From Leadbettera azotonutricia ZAS-9 (GTDB taxonomy: Bacteria > Spirochaetota > Spirochaetia > Treponematales > Breznakiellaceae), in contig NC_015577.1 of assembly GCF_000214355.1 (NCBI RefSeq), positions 2,347,389-2,411,388 on the forward strand: a stretch of 64,000 nucleotides of DNA, written 5' to 3'. Shown here in pieces: positions 44,096-51,893 of the stretch (the stretch's first letter is position 1; the number at the start of each line of letters is the position of its first letter). Position numbers and translations under genes: made by a program. The notes under the pieces are model-generated. The model ran no database searches. It saw nothing but the letters and a program-made list of their open reading frames with translations, and was not told where the DNA came from.

Positions 44096-45448
44096 TCACC
44101 TCAAACCGGCCATGCCGCGGCTTAAACCGGTAAACAGCATTTCCAGTGCCAGGTTCACGCTCTGGTTTGTAAGCATTGCCGACTCAGTCCTGGCAATGCA
44201 CTCCCTCCATAATTCATTGTATGCGATAAACAGGGGCGAAGGGGAAGCGGCCTGCTTTTGGCTTGCCGAAACCACAGTCAAAAGGGATTGCAAAAAAGTT
44301 TGAAACAAGGAACGGATTTCAAAATTATCAGCCCCTTTAATGAGCTTTGCCAAAACCTGCGCACATTCCGGCAAGGGCCTTCCAAGGCCGGCAGCCTCGG
44401 CTATGGGCGCTGCGTATTTCCCCAGAAGCACCACAGCTTCCGGCAATTCCTCTCCCCTTTTTTTGCGCAGCACCGCAGCATGCATGGCAGCTGAGGCCGC
44501 GAAAAATGCAGCCAGCCCTTCGATGGCATTGCCGCTTATCGGAAGGAAACTGTCGAGGTAGGCGCTTATAAGGCTCACCTGGGCATCATTCTGTTTGACA
44601 GCAATAGCATCTTTATTCCTGAACACCTTGCGTATCACTTCTTTTTCAATTTCTTCGCTCCGGGCTTCAAAGTGGTAGGGCCTGATCCGCGAAAGCACCG
44701 TGGGAAGCAGGGTCCTCGGCCGGGAAGACGTAAGCACAATTATCACATTACCGGGAGGCTCTTCCAAAAGCTTGAGCAGCGAATTCCTTGCAGAGTCGAG
44801 CATACGGTCCGCGTTCTCAATGAGGAGGAGCTTCCCCTTCCCCGAAGGCGCAAGGTGGGCCCACCAGGAAGCATGGCGTATCTGGTCAATGGGGATGGTT
44901 TTAGCGATCCCTTCGGATTCAAGCTTGACGCTGTCTTTGAGCAAATCACCCAGGAGCTTTTTCAGTTTATAATCCGCGGCTTCCCCGGAAACTTCCAGGG
45001 CATCAAATTCATCGAGCCCTTCTTCGAGGGAAGCAATAAGGGGATTCAATTTGGATATCCTGGGTTCATCTTCCCACAGAACCGGAGAAAAGCGGAGCAA
45101 AAGCTTCCGCACGGCCCTGATAAAAAAGGTCCGCGCCCCTGCCGACTCAGGCTCTTTCAAGAATGCGGCGCAAGAAGCAGCTATCTCTGCGGAAAAAGGC
45201 CGGGAACCCAGGCAGAGGAGATCAGGGTGGAGCAGGCGACGGTGCCATTCGCAGGCATGGCAGCTGCAATTCCAGACAGCCCTGCGGCCCTGGCTTTCGC
45301 AGGAAATGATCCTCCCCAGCTCAAGGGCAGCGGTCCCCTTGCCCGAAGCTATAGGGCCTTCAAAAAGCATGGAAGGCGCCAGGCAATTCCCGGAAATATC
45401 CCTGCCTAAGGCTTCACTGGCGCTCTGGCCAAGTATGTTCTCAAACAC
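44096..45448 (-). CDS. holB: DNA polymerase III delta' subunit-like clamp-loader protein
   Basis: 450 aa from a GTG start. N-terminal AAA+ with Walker A GPIASGKGTAAL, a zinc-type cysteine set (CSCHACEWH), and LLLIENADRMLDSARNSLLKL with PPGNVIIVLTSSRPRTLLPT, matching clamp-loader proteins. It has a longer middle insert than E. coli HolB. It helps load the sliding clamp. It sits between cvpA and the histidine kinase gene, all within a few bases. Confidence 0.88.
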   Translation of the reverse strand: MFENILGQSASEALGRDISGNCLAPSMLFEGPIASGKGTAALELGRIISCESQGRRAVWNCSCHACEWHRRLLHPDLLCLGSRPFSAEIAASCAAFLKEPESAGARTFFIRAVRKLLLRFSPVLWEDEPRISKLNPLIASLEEGLDEFDALEVSGEAADYKLKKLLGDLLKDSVKLESEGIAKTIPIDQIRHASWWAHLAPSGKGKLLLIENADRMLDSARNSLLKLLEEPPGNVIIVLTSSRPRTLLPTVLSRIRPYHFEARSEEIEKEVIRKVFRNKDAIAVKQNDAQVSLISAYLDSFLPISGNAIEGLAAFFAASAAMHAAVLRKKRGEELPEAVVLLGKYAAPIAEAAGLGRPLPECAQVLAKLIKGADNFEIRSLFQTFLQSLLTVVSASQKQAASPSPLFIAYNELWRECIARTESAMLTNQSVNLALEMLFTGLSRGMAGLR

Positions 45449-45449
45449 C

Positions 45450-45965
45450 CTAACCCATCCACGATTTTAAGGAATCAAACACAAACACTGTCACCGGTCC
45501 GACAGGCTTTATTATCAGCGGCAATAAGAGATCGGCAAAAACGCTTCCCTGCAGCAATTTGGACGAATCAAAAAGGGGCTGTATGGATATAATAAAAAGC
45601 AGCAGCGAAATCAGGGCAATGCCTTCGACAAAACCGAAGATGGCCCCCAAAAGCTTGTCCACCCCTCCGAGCTTGACGCCCATGATAATTTCCTTGATGC
45701 CTTTTTCAATTACCTTGAAAACAAGGGAGACAACAATGAAAATGGCGAGGAAGGCCATAATCTCGGGCAGGTATTTTACATTATGGAGTATTTTTGTCCT
45801 GATTAATTCCGCCCCGTTTTTGTAGAGATAAACCGAGGCCAGTATCCCCAATACCAAGGACGCCCATGAAAACAATTCTGCGATAAACCCTTTAATATGC
45901 CCTCTTATAAGGAGAAGCACCAGAAGGAGCAGAAAAACCAAATCGATAAATGCAACATTGCCCAT
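45450..45965 (-). CDS. CvpA-family membrane protein
   Basis: 171 aa with four membrane helices, starting MGNVAFIDLVFLLLLVLLLI. The family includes E. coli CvpA (colicin V production), and relatives affect envelope and biofilm traits; the exact job is not known. GAIFGFVEGIALISLLLFI near residue 110 is the conserved family segment. It overlaps the murG stop by one base and precedes holB by 1 bp. Confidence 0.88.
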   Translation of the reverse strand: MGNVAFIDLVFLLLLVLLLIRGHIKGFIAELFSWASLVLGILASVYLYKNGAELIRTKILHNVKYLPEIMAFLAIFIVVSLVFKVIEKGIKEIIMGVKLGGVDKLLGAIFGFVEGIALISLLLFIISIQPLFDSSKLLQGSVFADLLLPLIIKPVGPVTVFVFDSLKSWMG

Positions 45966-47035
45966 TATTGCCCCACCTTGTTTTTTATCATTGATGCGAT
46001 ATAGTTTGCAGCATCCGCCTTGCCCGGCTTTGCTGCGCCCATGGCATTCCTTTTTTGTTCGTCAGCCGCCAATTCCAAAACCAGATCAGAGAGCTTTTGA
46101 GGAGAAGGATCATCAACCATGCTGATAGCCGCCCCTGCCTCTGCGAAAATCCTGGCATTCTCCACTTGATCCCCCCTGGTACCCGATCCCCTCAGGGGGA
46201 TGATGATCATGGGCTTCCCAAGGCCCGCGCACTCCCAAATAGTCCCTGCCCCGCCCCTGCATACTACCAATTCTGCCGCAGCGATCACATGGGGCAGCTC
46301 GTCCTTGATATACCCATAGGGCTTATAAACATCGGACGGCATAAAAATCTCATCCTGGCTGCCTGTCTGATGAACCACCGTATAATAGCGGGTAAGGCTT
46401 GGGAGGCTCGCCTTTATTAGGCCATTGATCTCTTGGGAACCTTGGCTGCCCCCAAGCACCAGGAGCATGCGTTCAGCCTGCAAGCCAAGGAACTGCCTGC
46501 CCCTGGCGGGATCAGCCCCGCTAAATTCGGGCCTTATGGGATTGCCGGATACCACAAGCTTCGCCCTAAAAGCAGGGGCAAAAAAAGCAGCTGTTTCTTT
46601 ATAGGGGATAAAGAGCTTCTCGGTAAAGCGGGTATTGATTCTGGTTGCCAGTCCGGGGCTCAGATCGGACTCATGGGCAAACACAGGGATTTTAAGGGAA
46701 AAGGCAGCAGCGCAGGGAGGGACGCTCACAAAGCCCCCCTTGGAAAAAAGCAAAGCGGGCTTCTCGCGTCTGAATATCTTCCTGGCCGCAAAATAGCCCC
46801 GAACTATCCTAAAAATGTCTGAAATGTTTTTCAGAGAGAAATAACGCCTGAGTTTTCCTGTGGGGATGCCGAAAAATTCCAACCCCGCCTCTTCAACTAT
46901 GGCCCTGTCCATCCCCGAATCCGCGCCGATCCAGAAAACCCTGCAGTCCATAATCTTTTTGAGCCACGAGGCCACAGCCAGCCCTGGGTAAATATGCCCC
47001 CCTGTCCCTCCCCCGGTAAAAGCCACAGAAATCAT
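45965..47035 (-). CDS. murG: UDP-GlcNAc:lipid I transferase MurG
   Basis: 356 aa. It makes lipid II at the inner face of the membrane. The glycine-rich first loop FTGGGTGGHIYPGLAVA and the second sugar-nucleotide site LVLGGSQGSQEINGL and VVCRGGAGTIWECAGLGKP are diagnostic. The ATG has no clear Shine-Dalgarno and lies 18 bp after the membrane LuxR gene, so the run may continue from the sensory cluster. It overlaps cvpA. Confidence 0.96.
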   Translation of the reverse strand: MISVAFTGGGTGGHIYPGLAVASWLKKIMDCRVFWIGADSGMDRAIVEEAGLEFFGIPTGKLRRYFSLKNISDIFRIVRGYFAARKIFRREKPALLFSKGGFVSVPPCAAAFSLKIPVFAHESDLSPGLATRINTRFTEKLFIPYKETAAFFAPAFRAKLVVSGNPIRPEFSGADPARGRQFLGLQAERMLLVLGGSQGSQEINGLIKASLPSLTRYYTVVHQTGSQDEIFMPSDVYKPYGYIKDELPHVIAAAELVVCRGGAGTIWECAGLGKPMIIIPLRGSGTRGDQVENARIFAEAGAAISMVDDPSPQKLSDLVLELAADEQKRNAMGAAKPGKADAANYIASMIKNKVGQ

Positions 47036-47053
47036 GCTTTAAGGGTAGCGGAT

Positions 47054-48529
47054 TTAGGGGGTTTGGGCAATATTGTCTTTAATTTTCTCCAGCCCTTCGC
47101 TCTTTTTGATAAGTTCGATGTAGAGCAGAAGTTCGTCGCGGGAGCTGACGCCGAGTTTGCCGTAGATATGGGTGTTGTGGGTTTTTAACGTATTAAGGCT
47201 CATGTGCTTAACTGCAAGTATCTTCTGATTGGAAAGCCCCTGGACATAATAATCGAAAATGATTTTTTCCGTTGGTGTGAGGGTCTTGCAGCGTTTTATA
47301 AATTCTTCAAACATTTGATTTTTCAGCGGCGCTTCACGGATTTGCGGGGGAGCGGCCTTCTCCATGAGCCTTGCATATCGGCGGCTTAAATAAACAGCCA
47401 AGGCTATGCTTACAGCCAGGAGGACTGCAAAGGCGAGAATGATCCTGATATTCCTCCCCAGAATAAGGCTGTCCAGTTCCTGGCGGGGGATGGCAAGGGT
47501 TAGGACAAAGGTTTCATCGTGGAAAGGCGAATTGGTGGGATAGAGACGCAGTTCTTCGTGGACCCCTGCAAGGGGCGTTTGGGAACTTTCATAAAAATTG
47601 AGACCAGCGGTTCCCCTGGTGATGGAGGCTTTTCCGGAACCGGGGTTAAGATTGCCTGAAAAGAGGCCCTCTCCGGGTTGTATGCCGTTATTGGCAAGCT
47701 TCGAGAGTACGCAGACAATGCGATTGTATATGTTTAAATCTGGGGAATTGTTAAGCCTGAAATTCATTGAACTGATTTCAAAACCGCAGACTCCAAAGAT
47801 TTGACCCCCTGCGCCGATTACCGGAATTGAACAGAGTATTATATCTTCATCAAGGTCGGGGATTGCGCCCTGAAAAGTCCAGTAATAAAGACGCGAAAGG
47901 GGAAGATGGGGATTGTCCAGGTATTGATCCAGGGGCTCGCTGAAAAAATCCCTGTCCCGGACATCGAATTCCATATCCCAGCGGGACTGGAGGGCAAGGT
48001 CGTTTTCATGAGCCAGATGAGGGAAACCCCGGAGGTAGAGTTTTACCGTGTCGAGGCTTTTCGGTTCGGTATTTCTCATATAAAGGCCCGCCCTCGAATA
48101 CCGCGCGTTGGGAAGGGATGGATTTACGGTTACATCCAGAACCAAAAAAACCCCGGTACAGGAAGTTCTTTCGAGGGCCAGAAGCAGGCAGTTTAATTCA
48201 TTGGATAAAAGCGCTTCAAGCGCCTGGGGGTTATTGGAAAGCTCCCCAATGGAAAGGTTAAATCCCCTAAGGGAATTTTCAATGCTTCTTGATAATGATT
48301 CTGAAAGGGATACTGTCTGGACACTGGTATCTCCAAACTGTTTTGATACATTTTGCGATATATAAAAAAGCTCTCCCTTTAGCAGACGTTTAGCGTCGCT
48401 TGAACGGAAAGAAAATATTCCTACAAAAAGCAGAATAAGCAGGGATCCTGCAAGCATGGAAGCTGCAGGTATCAATAAAAAGAGAAAGGGACGCCGTTCA
48501 AAGGGGATTTTTTTAATTACCTGGTGCAA
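47054..48529 (-). CDS. Membrane-bound LuxR-type regulator with an extracytoplasmic sensor
   Basis: 491 aa from a TTG with AAGGGA eight bases upstream. Membrane helices lie at about 15-40 and 372-396. The 330 residues between them face outside and look like a Cache-type sensor (FDVRDRDFFSEPLDQYL, IFGVCGFEIS). The C-terminal 65 residues are a LuxR helix-turn-helix (LTPTEKIIFDYYVQGLSNQK). This is a one-protein sensor-regulator tied to the membrane. It overlaps the solute-binding-protein gene by 17 bp, suggesting a shared signal. I assign the Cache type only by layout. Confidence 0.75.
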   Translation of the reverse strand: MHQVIKKIPFERRPFLFLLIPAASMLAGSLLILLFVGIFSFRSSDAKRLLKGELFYISQNVSKQFGDTSVQTVSLSESLSRSIENSLRGFNLSIGELSNNPQALEALLSNELNCLLLALERTSCTGVFLVLDVTVNPSLPNARYSRAGLYMRNTEPKSLDTVKLYLRGFPHLAHENDLALQSRWDMEFDVRDRDFFSEPLDQYLDNPHLPLSRLYYWTFQGAIPDLDEDIILCSIPVIGAGGQIFGVCGFEISSMNFRLNNSPDLNIYNRIVCVLSKLANNGIQPGEGLFSGNLNPGSGKASITRGTAGLNFYESSQTPLAGVHEELRLYPTNSPFHDETFVLTLAIPRQELDSLILGRNIRIILAFAVLLAVSIALAVYLSRRYARLMEKAAPPQIREAPLKNQMFEEFIKRCKTLTPTEKIIFDYYVQGLSNQKILAVKHMSLNTLKTHNTHIYGKLGVSSRDELLLYIELIKKSEGLEKIKDNIAQTP

Positions 48530-49970
48530 AATAATTTCCCTTCAAAATAAAATTTTCAAAAGCCCCTTGTGATATTTTATTATAGGCGTCCTCCTCATTC
48601 ATGGTCTTTATCAGGCCGAGGTATTCCTCACGGGAAGCAGAAGCCGCCTTTTGAATATCTGCTATAAAACGGCGCTGGAGGGAATCAAAGCCTTCAAACA
48701 CCGGGGGTATGTAGTAGCGGTAACTGTTCTCCATTAAACTTACAGCGGCAAACATTTTATCCAGAACGCTGTTTCCCTGACCATAAGCTGCGGTGTCAGT
48801 TCCCATTGCCCTTGCGCTGTAAGCCCCGGTCTGTACAGGCATATAACCTGTGGTGGCGGTAAAGCGGGCGTTCCGTTCAGCATCGGTGAACCACTTGAGA
48901 AAAAACGCAGCGGCATATTCTTTTACAGGCGTAGATTTGATAACGCACATACCTCCGCCTCTCTGCATTGCAACCTTTTCAGCGCCCGAAAAAACAGGAT
49001 AGGGCAATACGGCCCATTGAGCATTTTCTTTGGTATTGTCGGCATAGGTAACTGAATCGGGATAAAAAACAGCACCTGCAGAAGTGGAAGCTGTGCAGAC
49101 TATATCCCCGGTTTTGGCAAGGTAATTTCCATAATTATTAAAGATGGCAATCCGGCCCCTTACTGCGCCTTTATAATAACTTTCCCAAATTCTTCTAAAA
49201 ATTTTTGACTCAAGAGGGGAACCTTCGCTGTTGAGACCTTTGTTTTCACTATCGATAAATGCGGAACCGAGCTGTTCAAAACCTATCATAAAGTAATTAA
49301 ATAAAGGATCGGGATAGAAAAAAGTTTTACCGTCATGGGGAATATCCGGTGTCAGTATATCGGTCCAGGCATAATATTTTTCAGCGGTATCCAATATGCC
49401 TTCTATAGTATCAAGCTGGGAAAGGCTTACCCGGGCGGCTTTGGCAAAGCGGTCAAAGATGACCGTGTTGACGTAAAGAACTTCGGTGGATTTTGCGATA
49501 GGCAGCGCGTAGAGTGTATCGCCGCCCAAAAAACCTTCTTCAAGAAACTCGGGTACAAAGCGTGAAAGCTCGGTCCCGGTAAAATGGGTTTTAAAATCCA
49601 TAAGAAGACCCTGTTCAGCCAGGATAATTGCCACATTGGGATAGATAACCGCCATATCGGGCAGAGACGGGGCGCCGGGATCGCCGGCTGCCGCGCTTAT
49701 GAGTTTCTCGTGAAGAAAGGCCGTGTTGGCAACAGAGCTTACCTGTACGGTGATTCCCTCTTTGGCGCCTGCGCCGCAGTTAAATTCTTCTACCATGGAA
49801 TCCATATTGGTTTTCATCTGCTCCACCATAGTATGCCAAACTGTGAGTGTTACCGGATTTTTGGGGCTGGGCCGATCGGGAGTGGCGCAGGATAAAATCA
49901 GCACAGGCAAAAAAATAATGAATAAGGCAAAAGCGCCTGATAAAGACAGGGACTTTACTTTGGGTTTCAT
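48513..49970 (-). CDS. Extracellular solute-binding lipoprotein (ABC sugar-binding type 1)
   Basis: 485 aa. The lipobox is LILSC (Cys28). The mature part has the family-1 binding-protein fold: TLTVWHTMVEQMKTNMDSMV, LPIAKSTEVLYVN and AAAFFLKWFTDAERNARFT. No permease or ATPase gene is near. It lies between the small LuxR gene (4-bp overlap) and the Cache-LuxR gene (17-bp overlap), so it is more likely a ligand receptor for the regulators than part of an importer. GAAGGGA precedes the ATG. Confidence 0.85.
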   Translation of the reverse strand: MKPKVKSLSLSGAFALFIIFLPVLILSCATPDRPSPKNPVTLTVWHTMVEQMKTNMDSMVEEFNCGAGAKEGITVQVSSVANTAFLHEKLISAAAGDPGAPSLPDMAVIYPNVAIILAEQGLLMDFKTHFTGTELSRFVPEFLEEGFLGGDTLYALPIAKSTEVLYVNTVIFDRFAKAARVSLSQLDTIEGILDTAEKYYAWTDILTPDIPHDGKTFFYPDPLFNYFMIGFEQLGSAFIDSENKGLNSEGSPLESKIFRRIWESYYKGAVRGRIAIFNNYGNYLAKTGDIVCTASTSAGAVFYPDSVTYADNTKENAQWAVLPYPVFSGAEKVAMQRGGGMCVIKSTPVKEYAAAFFLKWFTDAERNARFTATTGYMPVQTGAYSARAMGTDTAAYGQGNSVLDKMFAAVSLMENSYRYYIPPVFEGFDSLQRRFIADIQKAASASREEYLGLIKTMNEEDAYNKISQGAFENFILKGNYFAPGN

Positions 49971-50281
49971 TTTTTCGTCCCTTCTTCTGCAAGATCGCGA
50001 TATTGTATGATGAGCTGTGCCCGGGATTTAACCCCAAGCTTTTTATGGATAGAATTGGTATGGGTATTGATGGTGGGCAGGGTAACCCCCATAAGTTTCG
50101 CAGTCTCCTTCATGGTATGGCCTTTTAAAAGCAGCAAAAGACATTCCTTTTCACGGCCAGTCAAAAGGGCCAGTTTTTGCCTGCGGATCTCCACCTCTTC
50201 CTCCGGGCCCTGATTTTCAGCTCCCCGAGCCCCTGCCTTTTTCCGGCAGGTTCTGCGCCTCAATATGTCGAATATCTTCAC
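49967..50281 (-). CDS. Small LuxR-type DNA-binding protein
   Basis: 104 aa from a GTG with GGAG eight bases upstream. A short, very basic N-terminus (RRRTCRKK) is followed directly by a LuxR helix-turn-helix (LTGREKECLLLLLKGHTMKE, then LMGVTLPTINTHTNSIHKK). It has no receiver and no membrane part, so it may be constitutive or work with the membrane regulators. It is the first gene of the three-gene run with the binding protein and Cache-LuxR. Confidence 0.85.
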   Translation of the reverse strand: MKIFDILRRRTCRKKAGARGAENQGPEEEVEIRRQKLALLTGREKECLLLLLKGHTMKETAKLMGVTLPTINTHTNSIHKKLGVKSRAQLIIQYRDLAEEGTKK

Positions 50282-50407
50282 CGCTGTTTCTCCATTCTCT
50301 AACTCATTGAATTATTTGATTTATATTCCTTTCTTATTTTCCCCCATAAATTCAATAAAAAACAATCATAAATAGTAATGAGATTGGAGAAAAATCAATG
50401 ATTTTGT

Positions 50408-50460
50408 TCATTAGAACTAATGATATTTGGAAATATATATACTTTTCTAAATGTTTTAGA
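50408..50460. promoter_or_regulatory. Two dyads upstream of the LuxR/binding-protein operon
   Basis: TCATTAG-AA-CTAATGA (50408-50423) and TCTAAA-TGT-TTTAGA (50446-50460) are perfect inverted repeats of 7 and 6 bp arms. They lie in the AT-rich 174-bp gap, the second overlapping the stop of the upstream LuxR gene. LuxR helix-turn-helix dimers bind such dyads, so these are candidate operators. The rest of the gap is AT-rich with no clear gene. Confidence 0.4.
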
Positions 50461-51847
50461 GATTTTTAAAAAGCTTCCCCAGCTGCCACCTGGTAGTAAC
50501 CCCTGTCTTGCGGTAAATGGCAGTGCAATGGGTATTAACCGTTGGCTGGGCAATATGGAGATAGGCGCCTATTTGACGCATAGTATAGCCTTCAAGGAGC
50601 ATACGACAGACTTCAATTTCACGTTTTGTCAGCTTATACTGGTTAAAGGCCAAAACCTTATCGCCGTCTATTTCGCTGGATTCCATATCATCCACCCAAT
50701 CATCTTCAAAATACGTACGGGTCAGGATGGGGGAAATAATAAAATAGAAAAAGACCATTACCGCTGAGAGTACCAGAATGAGAAGCGCCGGAGCCCCGCC
50801 TGCGAGAGCGTTAAACCAGCGGCTTATGAGTATACAGATGCCTCCGCCGGCAAAGCCGAACCAGAGGGTAATGCGCAGATGGTTCATATTGTTGTATTTG
50901 CGTCCTATGACCCCGATATTGTAGAACATATTGATCATACCCACAGTTCCCGCAAGTCCTATGAGGAAAGATGCAGCAGGTATGAAGGCAGCGGTATTTC
51001 CGCCCGAATTAAATCCCTGGTCTAAAACGGCAAAGAGAATGCCCAGGAAAAAAGAAGCGAAGCAGATATTCCAGGCCAGGTTGAGACTTTTGCGGATAAA
51101 GGCAAAAATAATGATATAAATTCCGCAGCCCAATAAGCCGCCTGAAAATGCCCAAATATAGGAGTCTTGTCTGTCCAGCATGAATTTGCCAAACCCCAAT
51201 ACTGCCAGGGCAAAGGCAAAATTAATGGTCAGGGAGAAATAGGTGATCTTTTTGGGCCTGGGCGGGGGTACGGTAGATTCTTCCGCGTCAAGGTCGGCTT
51301 TTTTAAAAAACAATACAGGCAGAAATGCAAGAATAAGGAATACAAGGGCGGCTTGCCTTTCTCCAATTATTTGCATAAGGCCAATTTTTCCTGCAAGACC
51401 CAATAAAATAATCAGGATATTGCTGCACAGAACTGCATAAAATTTCTCTGTATTGTTCATAATGTAAACAAAGGGAATAAGTATACTGTCATTTACGAGG
51501 CCCAGAATAAAACCCAAAACAAGAGCCAGGGGTAAAAGCCAATTTGCAGGAACTACATAAATTAAAATGAGGAATATAATAAGCGCTGCAATAGAACCAA
51601 TACGCGCGGTCTTAACAAACCATGTTTTTTTATAAAAGCATAAATAAAGAGCCGCAGAAAAAAGTATGCCCCAATGAACAAAGGCTCTTAAATCGGAATT
51701 AAAAAAACCAATAATGGGCAGATGGGCAGTAACAAAAACCAGGGCCCAGGCATAGTAGAGTATCCACATCAGAACATAGACCAGAACATGGGGACGTATG
51801 TTCTTAATTCGGACTACATTTTTAGGCAATTTTTTAAATACGCTCAA
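50456..51847 (-). CDS. Polytopic membrane LuxR-type regulator
   Basis: 463 aa. About twelve membrane helices fill residues 20-380 in an MFS-like pattern, then a cytoplasmic LuxR helix-turn-helix (LTKREIEVCRMLLEGYTMRQ, then LHIAQPTVNTHCTAIYRKT) ends the protein. Such polytopic LuxR proteins are known in gut bacteria, where the membrane part is thought to sense ligands or transport state. The start is TTG at 51847, with AGGAAAG seven bases upstream, both inside a strong hairpin. It lies 46 bp after gatB and upstream of the small LuxR operon. Confidence 0.8.
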   Translation of the reverse strand: MSVFKKLPKNVVRIKNIRPHVLVYVLMWILYYAWALVFVTAHLPIIGFFNSDLRAFVHWGILFSAALYLCFYKKTWFVKTARIGSIAALIIFLILIYVVPANWLLPLALVLGFILGLVNDSILIPFVYIMNNTEKFYAVLCSNILIILLGLAGKIGLMQIIGERQAALVFLILAFLPVLFFKKADLDAEESTVPPPRPKKITYFSLTINFAFALAVLGFGKFMLDRQDSYIWAFSGGLLGCGIYIIIFAFIRKSLNLAWNICFASFFLGILFAVLDQGFNSGGNTAAFIPAASFLIGLAGTVGMINMFYNIGVIGRKYNNMNHLRITLWFGFAGGGICILISRWFNALAGGAPALLILVLSAVMVFFYFIISPILTRTYFEDDWVDDMESSEIDGDKVLAFNQYKLTKREIEVCRMLLEGYTMRQIGAYLHIAQPTVNTHCTAIYRKTGVTTRWQLGKLFKNL

Positions 51848-51884
51848 CTGCGCACTTTCCTAAAAACTGCGCAGTTGAGCGTAT
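51838..51884 (-). promoter_or_regulatory. 17-bp perfect hairpin over the start of the polytopic LuxR gene
   Basis: ATACGCTCAACTGCGCA (51838-51854) pairs perfectly with its complement at 51868-51884 around a 13-nt loop. In the minus-strand mRNA the loop carries AGGAAAG (ribosome-binding site) and the 3' arm carries the TTG start. It also directly follows the gatB stop, so it could end gatB transcripts, but no T-run follows. It may control translation or bind a regulator as DNA. Confidence 0.6.
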
Positions 51885-51893
51885 ATCCTGATT

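Noticed and set aside
48513-49970. ABC sugar importer operon
   Set aside because: Only the binding protein is present; no permease or ATPase frame exists within the window on either side.
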